Assembly (NCBI GenBank): GCA_963932465.1
Contig: OZ010786.1
Span: 534,133,073 to 534,197,072, forward strand
DNA: 64,000 bases
DNA from: Maratus speciosus
Lineage: Eukaryota; Arthropoda; Arachnida; Araneae; Salticidae
Direction: 5' to 3'
The position numbers and the translations under genes were made by a program. Shown one piece after another: positions 1 through 12,489 of the stretch (positions are counted from its first letter, which is position 1; each line of letters opens with the position of its first letter). The notes under the pieces were generated by a model, which worked only from the letters and a program-made list of their open reading frames with translations, did not search any database and was not told the origin of the DNA.

Positions 1-90
1 AATTTTACTATTATATTTTTTAATATATATTTTTTTTTTACATAATAATAAAATTTTTGAATTTATTATTACATTTTTTATCACAGGATA
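1..90 (+). repeat. Fragment following repeat C (copy 0)
   Basis: The first ~90 bases (AATTTTAC..., T-run, ACATAATAATA...) resemble 63592-63680, directly downstream of the third C repeat, in the same orientation. This suggests a further C copy just left of the window. Confidence 0.5.
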
Positions 91-1479
91 GTGTAAGATT
101 TTAGTTTTTTTTCTTTATATAATTCGGTACTTCTCCTTTAGCCGGGCACCATTCATCACCAAATTTTCCGCAACCGATTTTTCTTGACAAATCCCTTTTT
201 CTCTAAATTAAATCAAATAAAAAATGAACAAATGCGTCAAAGACTTTCTGCAGACATGCTTAAGTATACCAAATTCTTTAAAACCGCAATTGCAGCAACG
301 TGCGCATTAAATAAACAGAAAAACATTCACTGAATTACTAATGTCAAAACATATGCTTGGTGCCAAATGAAAGGATGAGGCCAAATTTGGTGATAATTCG
401 TGAGAAAATTGGCTTTCCGAATAAGGAATTTGCTAGAAATTTCAAATGGAGCTAAATACTCGTAAACAGTATTCAACAAATCAAGGTACATAGAATTTTC
501 TCAGCACAAGCATGGCTTCATATAAAAGTATATCGCCAAAGAATGTGTATAGTTTGGAAGGATGCCCTTTCGTTTTAAGTAAGTAAGTAATGAAAAATTT
601 AGAAACAGGTACATATTTTCAATTTGATTGTTTCTCTAAACAATTCTGCTATAAAAATATGTTTTATAGTAATAATAACGAGAATTAATTGTTATATCGG
701 GTTTAATAGCAAATAGCTAATTTTAAACAAGCCTAGCTCGTTTTTTCCCGCTGATATATTTTTATTTGCTAAATTCTAATTCGTTTTGTAAAGTATAGAT
801 ATTATAACTGAATTCATGTGACGTATACTGAAAGCAGAAAGCCAAGTATATAGAATATTTCGAGTCCTGTATTGCCCGTACGGCTTTAAAAGGGAATTAT
901 TTAATGTGAGTCCCTGTGTCAAAATGAAAAAAAAAATCATATTATCTATATTAATTTCTTTTCTAATGTAAGTTACAATTTTTACATACATTTATCAATA
1001 TCATAGAAAATATTTTCTCACTCCCATAAAATAATATTTAATAGTTGTTTTATAAAGGTTATAAAAAAAGCACATTTAAGCTGTAGTGAAATAAAAAGTG
1101 GTAAGTTTTTCAATGCATCTTAGTAAACAGTGTCTACTTATAAAAGACAATACTGTTTGGTACAAAGTTCGGAATCAAAAAGTCGTGTCAAGCCTACATA
1201 AAATGTGTCACAATAAAAACAACAAAAATAACTGTAAGCTAATGAAACACTCAGTACAAGATTTACGGTACGGATTTGTGTATGACTTTGTATGCTGAAA
1301 ACATCTGTAATCAAAAACTCCAACTCTCCAACATCACATTTTCTAGTCATATCTCAAATGCGATGCGATATTGGGAAAAAATGACTTAATTTTAAGATTT
1401 ATGTTTAAAATACACGTAATGTGACAATCGAAAAGTTTTTTTTTTTTTTTCAATTTGTAGACTATGTAATATGTTCATA
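91..1479. other. AT-rich stretch with no recognisable gene
   Basis: No coding signal is seen. The only structure noticed is an 11-bp inverted pair, TCACCAAATTT at 156-166 and its complement at 383-393. Short open frames here lack any recognisable motif. Confidence 0.5.
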
Positions 1480-2082
1480 ACTTTATATAATATTAGGTTT
1501 TATAGTTTAACATACAAACAACATTTGAGATAATATACCATGTAAAATTATGGCTTTAGATTTAAAATATTTTTATATTAATTCTCAGTTTGATTCTTAT
1601 GTATCACACAATGTTATTAATCTCTAAGAAAATATCATTATACACTCATGTCCAAAATTACATTTACATAAAATTAGAGATTTCTCAAAAACTGTGAGCT
1701 ACAATTTTATGAATTTCTGTGGAATCATAAATAACATCATAAAATACAAATACAAAATTAAAATTTACGATAACAGCATTTTATACAAAGCTGTTGCATG
1801 AAACATTAAAAAAGTGCATTAATATGTGACAAGCACAATTCAGAAAAAAAGAATGACTGTAAAGTTAAATTTGGACATGAGTGTAAACAAAAAATGTTTC
1901 TTTTTTTTTTTTAAACACTGTTTATTTTATAGAAAAAAATGAAAATATAATTATATATATATATATATATTGAAAACAAAAATTGTGAAAATTAAATTAT
2001 AGGATTTTAAACATTAACAAACTAGAATAAAATTTCTGCATAAATGATTTAACTGCTACTGCAAACGTGCTTATACAGGTGC

Positions 2083-2140
<58 letters not shown>

Positions 2141-2708
2141 ACGCTCGCAACATAAGGAAGGAAACAAAAAAAAAATCTGATGTTATTAAAAATTTAATCA
2201 TGAATAAAAAAACAGAAGAAATCTTGTTCTACTTCCAAGAAGTGTAGAGATTCCTTTCTCTTATATGCTGATAAATTATTTTCGAACCTTACTTTACTTT
2301 TCAAAAAAAGCTTATGAGGGTTTTCATGAGGATTCAGAAAAGCTTGACTTATTTGTTTACGGTTCATTAAAACTTTTTGTAATAAAATAAACAGTACTAT
2401 TTTTTATTACAAAACATATTGAGGTAATATATAAAGTAAAATGATTGCTTTAGATTTAAACTATTTTTTTTTTAAATTATCTGTTTCATCCTGATGTAAC
2501 ATACAAAGTTATTTATCTTCAAGAAAATATCATTAAAAAAAATGTTGTTTCTAAAAAAAACATTGTTTATTTTATAGAAAAACTGAAACTATAATTATAC
2601 ATATATATATTGAAAACAAAAATTATGAAAATTAAACTGTACGATTGTAAACTACAACAAAATTTATGCATACATGATTTAACTGCTACCGCAAACATCC
2701 TTATAGAA

Positions 2709-2746
<38 letters not shown>

Positions 2747-3010
2747 CGCTCTCTAAGGAAATATATAAAAATAGTGATGTTAATTAAAAGTTAATCAATA
2801 ATAAAAAAATAAAGAAAATTTATTCCACTTTCAAGAAGTGCAGAAATTCCTTTCTCTACAATGCTGATACAGTATTTTCGATCCTTACTTTACTTTTCAA
2901 AAAAGCTTATGAGGGTTTTCATGAGGATTCAGAAAAGCTTGACATATTTGTTCACGGTTCTTTAAAACTTTTAGTAATGAAATAAATAGTGTTTTTTTTT
3001 CCCTTAATCA
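1480..3010 (+). repeat. Repeat A, copy 1: tandem duplication of ~0.6-kb unit
   Basis: Two adjacent units (about 1480-2400 and 2400-3010) share long blocks, for example TTTCATGAGGATTCAGAAAA, and each carries a T-run (51 T at 2084-2134, 30 T at 2713-2742). The first unit is longer because a 241-bp MITE sits in it. Related sequence recurs at ~24620-25460 and ~56560-57270. There is no coding capacity. Confidence 0.75.
1643..1883. mobile_element. TA-flanked MITE, CACTCATGTCCAAA termini
   Basis: This 241-bp element starts CACTCATGTCCAAA and ends TTTGGACATGAGTG, with TA on both sides (1641-1642 and 1884-1885). The neighbouring tandem unit at ~2533 shows the same host sequence without it (ATATCATTA followed by the A-rich stretch). 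The termini and TA target suggest a Tc1/mariner-mobilised MITE; this is inference. Confidence 0.85.
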
Positions 3011-3690
3011 TAAAATGAAAAAGAATCCTCAAGTACTCTTATCTTAGGAAATGAATGGAAAATATTTTATTTAGATCTTCTTTTAATAGTAAATTCTTCT
3101 TCATGTCGACAAAGAATAGTATACTTAAATGTTATGCGATATTTGGTTTTACATTTAAAGTGTTGGGAAATTTAAACTGCAAGAAAATAGGGATTTTTTA
3201 AAAATACATCAGATTCGGATTCATTATTTTTTATCAAATGAGCTTTTACACTGAAATAAATCAGTATTATTTTACCAAATAAATTTTTAAAATCCTAATA
3301 TCATAAAAACATATATATCTTATTGTTTCTTTTTTTCTTACTTTTAGTAATAAAATAAATAGTACCTTTTTTTTTTCTTTATCATAAAATGAAAAATAAT
3401 TGTCAAGTACATTTATCTTAGAAAAGAATGGAAAATATTTTATTTAATTGTTCTTTTTATAGTAAATATTTTTTAAAACTTTCACAAAGAATAGAACACC
3501 TGAATCTTATATGATATTCGTTTTTATATTTAATGTGTAGAAAAAATTAAACTGCAAAAATACTTGGACACTGTTAAATATTCACAACATTCTGTTTCAT
3601 TATTTTTTATCAAATGTTCATCTTCACTGAAATAGATGACTATTAATTCCTCAACTAAATTTTAAAATTCCAAATGTCTAAAAAATGCAT
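3000..3690 (+). repeat. Repeat A continuation: tandem ~360-bp units
   Basis: Two related units at ~3000-3360 and ~3360-3690 share ATCATAAAATGAAAAA, GAATGGAAAATATTTTATTT and TTATTTTTTATCAAATG. Matching sequence follows the A copies at ~25140 and ~57030. Confidence 0.65.
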
Positions 3691-4676
3691 TTTTCTGGTG
3701 TAGACCTGTCAGGTGTACTCTTTATATTATAGATTTTTGGAGCTTGCATACTCAAAGAAAACTTTCATCTTTACGTTTTTAAAGAAATCAGGATTATTTT
3801 CTGAAGTGTAAAAGCTGAAGAAACATGAACTCTTATATATGAATTAAATTTAAGAACGTAACTTATAAATATCGCAACTTTGAATATTGTTCAGGTTGAA
3901 TTTCTTATAAGTGTAAAACAAGAAGAAACTTTTGTTCTTTTAAAACATAACACATATTACAAACTGAAGGTCTACAGAATTAAGGACTTGTGATTAGAAA
4001 CTATTTGCCGCTTATCAACGTCCTATAACGACTGCCACATGATGAGCATGGTTTCAACATATATACAGAAATGTCTCGAAAGCATTCTATTCAAAATTGT
4101 ACTAAAAATATTATAAAGAAAATAAAGTTACTAACGCCCGAAAACGCTCTTCCATACCATTTTTACGAATATTCGAATGGCGTTACTCGTCAATCATATC
4201 TGTGATTTTTTAAATTTCAGTTCCGTATTAAAGCAAACATAAATTATCGTCTGAATTCATTTTTTTTTTTAAATTAAATGTACATATATTAAAGACAAAC
4301 TTGAACACAATTAATAAAACTCCTGCTGGGTTATTTTTCACTGTTGTAAGGTTATTTTATTGTGTTCAAGTCTGTCTTCTTATATGTATATTTGATCATT
4401 TCCATAACTTGACTTTTGTATATTTCTCTGTGAATTATAAAAATCTTTGTTATTTCGCTGACACTTTCATTTCTATGCGGACAACGAAGGAAAAATGTTG
4501 AATATATATATATATAACCATTAATTAAACATAACCTACCACCATCAAAAACCGTAATATTATAAATTACAGCTGTAGGTATAAAAAAAAGTGCCAAATA
4601 ATTTATTATAAGAATTATTATGGAAGAAAAAATAAGAAAGTGGACACCGAAAAATAATGGAAAAGCTTATATATTG

Positions 4677-4704
<28 letters not shown>
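3691..4704. other. AT-rich stretch, no gene seen
   Basis: There is no supported gene. It ends in an AT microsatellite (about 4679-4702) that borders the composite repeat to the right. Confidence 0.5.
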
Positions 4705-4707
<3 letters not shown>

Positions 4708-6885
4708 AGGTTGGTCCTTAAAAATTAACATAACAATTTTGTATGGGGAACCAACTTATTTTGCTCTATGTATAAAATAAAGACTTCCACAAAAATTTAA
4801 AAATTAGATATAACTAGTATGTTGTGGCCATCACAAAACTTTCTTCTATCTCATACATGTCAATACTTCAAAATTCACTATCTCAGTGCCAAATTAAATG
4901 GCAATCTGTGTTCATCATGAGAATTCTAAAAATATGAAATTCCGTGCATTAGTTCTCGAGGTATGACCGTCACTGAAATCATGTAAATCCAGCAAAATGC
5001 AGCAGAGCAGCGCCACCTATTGGGTTATTTACACCAGAACTTAATTATCACCAACTTATGTCAACGTCTAACTGAATATGAAGTTTGAGGAAAATTCGTG
5101 CATTAGTTCTTGAGATAGAGGTATCGTGCAAATCATGACAAATGCAGCATAGAAGTCCCACCTGTTGAGCGATTTGCAACAACACATAATCAGCAGCAAT
5201 ATTAATCAAGTTATACTTAAATCTGAAGTTTCATGAAAATTCGTGCATTAGTTCTTGAGATAGAGCTATTGAGAAAATAGTTCAAAATGCAGCACAGCAG
5301 CGCCACCTATTGGGCGATTTACACCAACACGTAGTCAGGATCATTTCATATGAAGGACTAACTAAATCAGGAGTTTGATGAAAATGTGTGCATTTGTTCT
5401 TGAGATAGAGCTACTGCGAAAATAGTGTAAATCCTGCAAAATGCAGCATAGCAGCGCCACCTGTTGGACGATTTACACCAAAACGTAAACATCATCCATT
5501 CATGTCAAGGACTAACGGAATCTGAAGTTTTATAAAAATCCGTGCATTAGTTCTTTAGATGGAGCTTTTGCGAAAATTCTTCAAAATTCTACATAGCAGC
5601 GCCACCTGCAGGACGATTTACACCAAAAACTAATCAGCAACAATCTATATTAGGGAGTACCTGAATATAAATTTTTATTAAATTCCGTGCATTAGTTCTT
5701 GAGATAGAGCGCCCACAAAATTTGTGTCACATACAGACAGACAGACAGACAGACAGGCGGACAGACAGACAGAGACTCACAGAAGGACATTTTGTGAAAA
5801 CATGTTTTTTGGAACCTCTGACCCATAAAACGTGTAAATCCGTCAAAAACTGGAAATCGAAAATTTTCATGAAACCAATACTTTCTTCTTGTAAAGATAG
5901 AAGAATGTAAAAATACAGCATAGCAGCGCCACCTGTTGAGCGATTTGTATAAAACTTCAATTCATGTCAAGGACTGACAGAATCTGAAGTTTGATTAAAA
6001 TCTGTGCATTTGTTCTGGAAATTGAACTATTGCAGAAATCGTGAAAAAGGCTGCACAGCAGCGCCACCTATTGAGCAAATTACACCAAAATGCATAAAAC
6101 TTCAATTCATGTCAAGGACTAACTGAATCTGAAGTTTGATGAAAATCCGTGCATTAGTTCTGGAGATTGAGCTATTTGAGAAATCGTGGAAAATGCTGCA
6201 CAACAGCGCCACCTATTGAGCGATTTACACCAAAATGCATAAAACTTCAATTCATGTCAAGGACTAACAGAATCTGAAGTTTGATTAAAATTCGTGCATT
6301 AGTTCTGGAGATTGAACTATTGCAGAAATCGTGAAAAATGCTGCACAGCAACGCCACCTATTGAGCGATTTACACCAAAATGCAAAACACTTCAATTCAT
6401 GTCAAGGACTAACAGAATCTGAGGTTTGATTAAAACCCGTGCATTAGTTCTGGAGATTGAGCTATTGCAGAAATCGCGAAAAATGCTGCATAGCAGCGCC
6501 ACCTGTTGAGCGATTTACACCAAAAACTAATCAGCACCAATTTATATCAGGGTCTAACTGAATATCATTTTTTATTAAATTCCGTGCATTAGTTCTTGAG
6601 ATAGAACGCCCACAAAATTTGTGTCACATACAGACAGACAGACGGACAGACAGACGGACAGACAGACGGACAGAAAGACAGACAGACAGACGGACAGACA
6701 GACAGACAGACGGACAGACAGATAGACAGACAGACAGACTCCCAGACAGACATTTTGTAAAAACATGTTTTTCGGAATCTCTGACCCCTAAAACGTTTAA
6801 ATCCGTCGAAAACTGGAATTCGAAAATTTTCACGAAACCAATACTTTCTTCTTGTAAAGACAGAAGAAAGTAAAAATAATAATAA
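4705..6885 (+). repeat. Composite array of ~145-bp units with CAGA tails
   Basis: About ten units each contain GCAGCGCCACCT or a close variant, followed by TTGxxCGATTTACACCAA and later CGTGCATTAGTTCTTGAGAT. The 12-mer starts at 5007, 5152 (variant), 5297, 5451, 5596, 5923, 6058, 6203, 6348 (variant) and 6493, so spacing is mostly exactly 145 bp. Two copies of a tail interrupt or end the array (5726-5912 and 6630-6880): a CAGA microsatellite, a shared ~110-bp stretch, and a terminal hairpin (ACTTTCTTCT/AGAAGAAAGT) followed by A/T-rich sequence. A hairpin plus short tail resembles the 3' end of some non-LTR or SINE-like elements; I cannot assign a family. Confidence 0.75.
6631..6745 (+). repeat. 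CAGA/CGGA microsatellite
   Basis: This is a long (CAGA)n tract with interspersed CGGA units. It produces spurious open frames on both strands. A shorter tract at 5726-5772 occupies the same position in the first tail. Confidence 0.9.
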
Positions 6886-7334
6886 GGGTCGCTACCAAGG
6901 TTTTAATGTTTAAAATTAATTTAAAAGTTGAAAAATTTGACAGATTTTGTAATTTGTAAATTATTAATACAAATCTATAGTCATCGCCAAATCGATTTTC
7001 CGTGGTTTTCTTCGAACCTTGGATAGCCTTGCGTTAATAAGTGTTAGATTCCCTTAGAAAGACCGCCAAGGAGGGCACTCCCGTAGGGCCTATATCCCTC
7101 GTGCAGATAATCGACCGTCATAAATAACAAAAACCATTTCGCCTCAACTTTGCAGCATTATGCAATGTAGAAAGAGTAACAATCCGCCTTGAAAAAAAGT
7201 TCTTGTTTATTTTTTAATCTAGTATATTCGTAAAAGGTATTCGGTTTCAAACTTGGATCCTAATATACTAAATTTTTCCTTCCGTGATTTTAATTTTTCA
7301 GAAAATTTTTAAACGATTTTCAAACCGCTCAGTA

Positions 7335-9013
7335 GAGGAGAAGAACCAAATACCGGCTACTAGGTGTTCTGAGAACTGAACGCAGCGCAGCCTAGCGGTG
7401 ATAGGCAGAGTTTGTAACTTTAATTGAGAGAAGAAAGTTACGATAAGTGCTACGTCGCTGAAGTCTGTGTCATTTACAAATAGTAAATGCAAAATTGTTG
7501 AATCTACGTAATCTGGTACACCAAAAGTTTTTCAGATATGTGTTTCTCATTTTTTAAAAATATACTGATTGTATATTGGCTTGAATTGTTGATTAAGTTA
7601 TTTTCTAGACATATTTAGCTCTCAATTGCCACGCGCACAGTATTGGTATTTTATTATATGAATGAGTAATAGCGATTTTAACTTAAACATAGCAGTGGTC
7701 CGAATATCGGCTACCTAGAGTGGTCTAAATACCGGCTAGCCGGTATTTGGACCTCTCTCGGTTGTTCTGCTTGAAGGGGACGAAAATAAATTAATTTAAA
7801 TACTTCCATAATTAATAAAATAATTTAAATGGCAATTAATTTAAATGCTCGTCCCATTTCGCAATATGAAAAAAGCAACCATGGCTGTAATTATTCAGGA
7901 CTGGCACTGGTTACCGGATCACTTTCCAAAAAAGAGCTGTTGGACACTACAAAAGCGCCTGCAATAAATGTGAAGAGAAAGAAAAAAATGACGGAGTAAA
8001 CCAGGTGAAAGAGGCAGAAATTTGATTTTAACACTCTCTCTGCTCAACCCGAGATTTCCGTGGGCATCGTAAAAGAACCAAAATTTGCGCAACCCGAGAT
8101 GTCCTCGGGGATGCATTTTTTCCGTCTAATTAACCCTGCCTGATTATTCCCACCAGTTATTTTTTTTTATTTTAAATTATGCCTTTTTTAATCGGAGCAT
8201 TTTCCCGCTTAAATTAGACAAAAACTTTTGTTTTGAAAAACCGGTGACAAATGAATAAAAATTCTTAAAAGACGCTCGTCGCGAAGGGGTTAAATACGCA
8301 ATTTTTGAAGCTATTTTGATAAAACAATTACGCAGTGAGAGGGCTAAAAAAGTGAAACAGGAAAATATCCAACAGAGGAATATGATAAATTTGTGTCTTC
8401 TGCATGTGTGCTTTCTCTGTGGACAAGAATGGGGGAGGGGATTCTGAGTTCAATGTTAAGAATGCGATATATGGCAGATAGGGACTATACCGACGCAGAG
8501 AGTGATATTGTGCTTTTGATTTTTTCAGATAAAATAATTCTCATTTCAATCAGCAAGCTTTTTTTTGTTGTTTTACACGTTAAAATTAGAAACATAATGG
8601 GAAGAAGACTGTGAGAGATAGCCATAAAGAATTTTAGAAATTTTACAAAAATACTTATTTATTAAAAATTGCTTTTTTTCTGTACATGAGAAATGTTAGT
8701 AATCAATACAATTTATTAAAATAATATTCTTATTGCTTAATAATTGTCATTAGCTTTATTTGTGTGATCTTTTGGAAAAAAATAAACTTAGGTAGCCGGT
8801 ATTTAAACCCCATTTTAAAAATTCTAAATTTGAAGACTTTCGGAATTTTGCTTTTTATAAACAGAAAACGTCTTTTAAACTGATTTTTTTTTCTCTAAAC
8901 AGGTGTAAGACGTCTCAAGGTACCCTGTTGTCACTTTTTATTTTAGTAATTTTGAAAATTGTATGATCTAGATTGAAAACAAAAGTGGTATCTAGTATTT
9001 GGACCTTTTCCTC
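7335..9013 (+). mobile_element. Degraded pogo-like transposon
   Basis: The ends are imperfect inverted repeats: GAGGAGAAGAACCAAATACC on the left and the complement of GAGGAAAAGGTCCAAATACT on the right. TA lies on both sides (7333-7334, 9014-9015). The motif GGTCCAAATACCGGCTACC recurs subterminally near 7697, 7722, 7738, 8791 and 8987, forward on the left and reversed on the right, and forms a near-perfect 32-bp palindrome at 7722-7753. Inside, ~8390-8560 reads as a decayed C-terminal zinc-finger tail of a pogo-type transposase (CFLCGQ, then DYTDAESDIVLLI). Frames are broken, so it is dead. The inverted repeats are well supported; the family call is weaker. Confidence 0.5.
8350..8570 (+). pseudogene. 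Pogo-like transposase C-terminal remnant
   Basis: In shifting frames this encodes a Cys-rich segment (CFLCGQEW...VQC) followed by DYTDAESDIVLLI. That order resembles the C..C..W.H..CTDAE..I.C zinc-finger tails of arthropod pogo/jerky-type transposases. In-frame stops and a frameshift interrupt it, and the catalytic domain is not recognisable. It could be coincidental, but it lies inside a TA-flanked inverted-repeat element. Confidence 0.35.
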
Positions 9014-9205
9014 TAAGTATGTGGGAGATAATTCGACACAGTAAAATTATACATGACAAGCATATTTAATGAAATAGATTAAAGCATTTTAATAAATGAA
9101 TCGAATAGTCTAATTTCGAAATATTCATAAAAGTAAACTTTCTTGTCTGTTTATCTTGATTAGAGAAAAATGTGGTAGAATAGCACTAGAGGCTGACGAA
9201 AAGTA

Positions 9206-9657
9206 CCGGATGTCCTAAAAAGGACTGACTGATTTAAAAATTCAATAACTTGCAATCGGTGACAGATACTAAAAAAAATCTTGCAGGAGGGTTATGCATA
9301 AGGTCAAAAGTTTTTTTACAGTGATTTTCGATTCTAATATGAATTACAAACAATAGATGGCGCTGCGATCAATAGACGCTAAATTCAGGCTTGATTTTTG
9401 GTACTTCGTGGCCCTCTCAATACATTCCCATCTTCCTTTTCCGCATGGAACAAGAGAAAGGATCAAAAATCGAGCCTGTATTTAGCAACTATTGCTTACA
9501 GCGCCATCTATTGTTTGTTACTCGAACTAAAATCGAAAATCACTGTTATAAAATTTTGACCTTATGCATAACCCTCCTGCAAGAATTTTTTTAATATCTG
9601 TCACCGTTTGCAAGTTATCGAATTTTAAAATCAGTCAGTCCTTTTTAGGACACCCGG
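9206..9657. mobile_element. TA-flanked foldback element, CCGG(A/G)TGTCC termini
   Basis: This 452-bp element has ~200-bp inverted arms. The left begins CCGGATGTCCTAAAAAGGAC, and the right ends with its near complement, ...GGACACCCGG. TA lies on both sides (9204-9205, 9658-9659). Each arm holds CAATAGATGGCGCTG (9351-9365) or its complement (9499-9513). The open frame across the loop is a by-product with no motif. Confidence 0.85.
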
Positions 9658-12489
9658 TATATTTAGTTGGATTTCCGATTGAATGCACAGGTGTGTTTGG
9701 TCAAAAGTTTTTTTTTTTTTTTCTCTTTTAAGAAAATGGATGAAGAACACAAACGATGCAGTCGAATGAGACATTATTCAGCTTCATTTACACAATCAGA
9801 AATAGTTCTATGGGGAATGCTCAATTTATTCGAGGAAAAAAAATAGAATTCACTCGCATCAAATAACTCGCTTAAACAATAATCTATCTCTTTGCTGCTT
9901 TCCACACGATAATCTCATTCTCCTCCTACTACCACCCTACTCATTCTGTTTCTTAAGCTACTGCGTTTCAACTTTCTACATTTATTCCGCTGTTTTTTAC
10001 ACATATTTCTGCAAACATATCTGCACACAGATCTATATTTTTTTCTCTTCGTTCTGCACATTATATCTGGCTGCGTCATCACTATTTAAACTATATCGGC
10101 GATAAGTTACAATAAATATCAGCTGATTCCTCTCTGCTAATCATAATAGCTTTTTTTAGACGGTTTATTACTATTTCCGGTCGGATTACTATAGAAATAA
10201 ATAAGCTTCCTGGCGCGAAAACGTTGTTCCAGAACTTTTTTTATCTGAAACCAGATGCACAAGGCGTTAATACAGTTTAGTCCCTTCTATCGAGTTTGTA
10301 TCTAAAAATGGCTTCTTTCCCCTTCAGACGATAATTTAAAAAGAAAAATTAATTTATTGCCGCGGAATAAGTTTTAAAAGCATTGAAATATTCTAGTAGA
10401 CACCTTGATACTTTTTAATAAAAGAACGATTTTAAATAAATAGATTTTTTAGACGGGATAATTTATGAATTATGATATTTTAGCAATTAAATAATGAATT
10501 TAGAGGGATAGATTTACTGGAAAATAACTGCGAATTTGAATAAGGATTAAAATAATAAAAGGGGTTCTATTAAAGACATATAAGTAGTTATCTCCATTTT
10601 TAGATTTACGAAATTTGGAATAAATATTATTAGATGGATTATGATCTTATACTTTACATATAGAGATTAATTGACTTGTATAAAAATAGGGTTTTAACTT
10701 AATAAGCTGGTATAACATATGGAATATTATTAAAAAGGAAATTTATATAGAATAATTTTAACCTTGGCGAAAAATTAAAAAAAAACTGTAATATAAATAA
10801 AACGTTTATTTTTAAATTAAAAAAACAATACATATTGCCATAATGGTCGTTATATATGTACAGATAAAAAAAGTTTCGTTCGGTCTCAGTGTTGTGTGTA
10901 TGTGTATGATGTCTAGGAAAATCTGCGCAAGTACATGGCTGAAAATTAGGGGCAGAGCTTATCCTAGTACACCTGAGGCTCAGAATTATTTTTTTTATAA
11001 TTAGCCCAGTTCTTAATTAAAAACAGCTCATCGAAAACTCATTACTTTTTTCAGAAAATCGGTAAGTAGGTACGCGTATGCTCTGCTCGGAATTTTTCAA
11101 ATCTCACAAACAGACAAAACGCTAAGTACGAGATCGGCTTTATTCTTTGCTGTTAACACCCTACATCCAAATAGTACCAAATACGGAAAAATGAATGATA
11201 TATTCTTAAATTCATTTTCGTTTGTTACTGCGCAATTTGTTTGATAATCATTAACCGTAACCTTTAAAAAAATAATTGCGAAACATCGAGTTCAAGATTT
11301 TTTATTTTGTTTTATCTTTTCTTCATTTTGCAAACCTCTCATACAACGAACTAAAACAAATATAGGACAATTGATTATGCCACTGATTATAGACCGTACT
11401 TTGTTCATTCAAACGCCGTCTACGGTTTCAAAAAATATATATTAACTGTTTAAAAAATATATATTTTCCATACGCCGTTTCCCCATATTCTTGAATTCCT
11501 CAGTCCTTAAAATTCTCTATCAGCGATTCTGATCAAGTTACGCAAAATATAAAAATAAAATACCATATCTACTTTCATTCTCATTTCGAATTATGCATTC
11601 AGTTTTGAACAATACGATTATTAATCCTTTGGAAGAAATTTGTTTTCAAAACTGACTTTAGCGATTTTCTCTATTCTGCAGTTTTTGAAATTGTGTATCT
11701 GCTTTGTAAATGAAAACATAAATAAGCAAAAGATTCCTAACCACATATGCATTCAATTACGTTCATTTGATTTAAAAATATATTTATCTTAACTTTTCCA
11801 AAATCTTGTTTCATTTAGTCATTGATTTCCTACGAAATTTCTCAATACATTGGATCCCAAATCTTCATTTTGAAGTTCGGTTTTATGCATAAAAAAATTT
11901 AAATATCGCACAATTGTGATTGCGTAAATTCTTAATGTAACCTTGTAAATCATAAATGAAATATTACTACACGAGGCATTTAAAGTAGCTTCTGTGTAAA
12001 TTTCTAAATTCGTCGCAAATACATGGAGAGTATTTAAACGTATTAGTCATATAACAGGAACATTTAGATAATAGAAACGTCTAAGAAGCTGCATCTTGAT
12101 CGCACAAGAAAATGTTTTACATAATCGAAATCTTACGAACATACGACTGATTTCTATTATACAGTATATCGCCTCATATACGGTCTAAAATCCACATGTT
12201 ATTTCAAATTTAATAAATTTTGTTCTAAATTTATGGGTTAAACATATTAATAGTTTTTAAAGTTTTAGAATTTAGTTTATCTTACGTGTCAAAGATAATT
12301 ACATTTAAATTATAAATAACTTCAACATGAATTATTTAAGCTAAATAATGCTATGAAATGTGATAAAATATGTTTATTTAGATTGACGAACGTTGCATCG
12401 CGCAAACGGCGACATATTAAAAATCATTCATGATAGAAATATTTTCACAAAAATTAATAACTTGGTAAACAATGTCACAAATGCATAAT
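9658..12489. other. AT-rich stretch, no gene seen
   Basis: Nearly 3 kb has no recognisable gene, long ORF, tandem array or element end. It is plain AT-rich sequence on both strands. Confidence 0.5.

Noticed and set aside
156..393. 11-bp inverted pair near the window start
   Set aside because: Too short and too far apart; no target duplication or longer arm match.
5722..5960. Open frames rich in TDRQTDR or SVCLSV repeats, also at 6575-6873 and 27982-28177
   Set aside because: These are translations of CAGA/TGTC microsatellites on either strand, not proteins.
7020..7130. GC-richer segment (GACCGCCAAGGAGGGCACTC) that looked like a SINE or small RNA gene
   Set aside because: No tRNA-type A and B boxes and no tail or target duplication could be found by eye.
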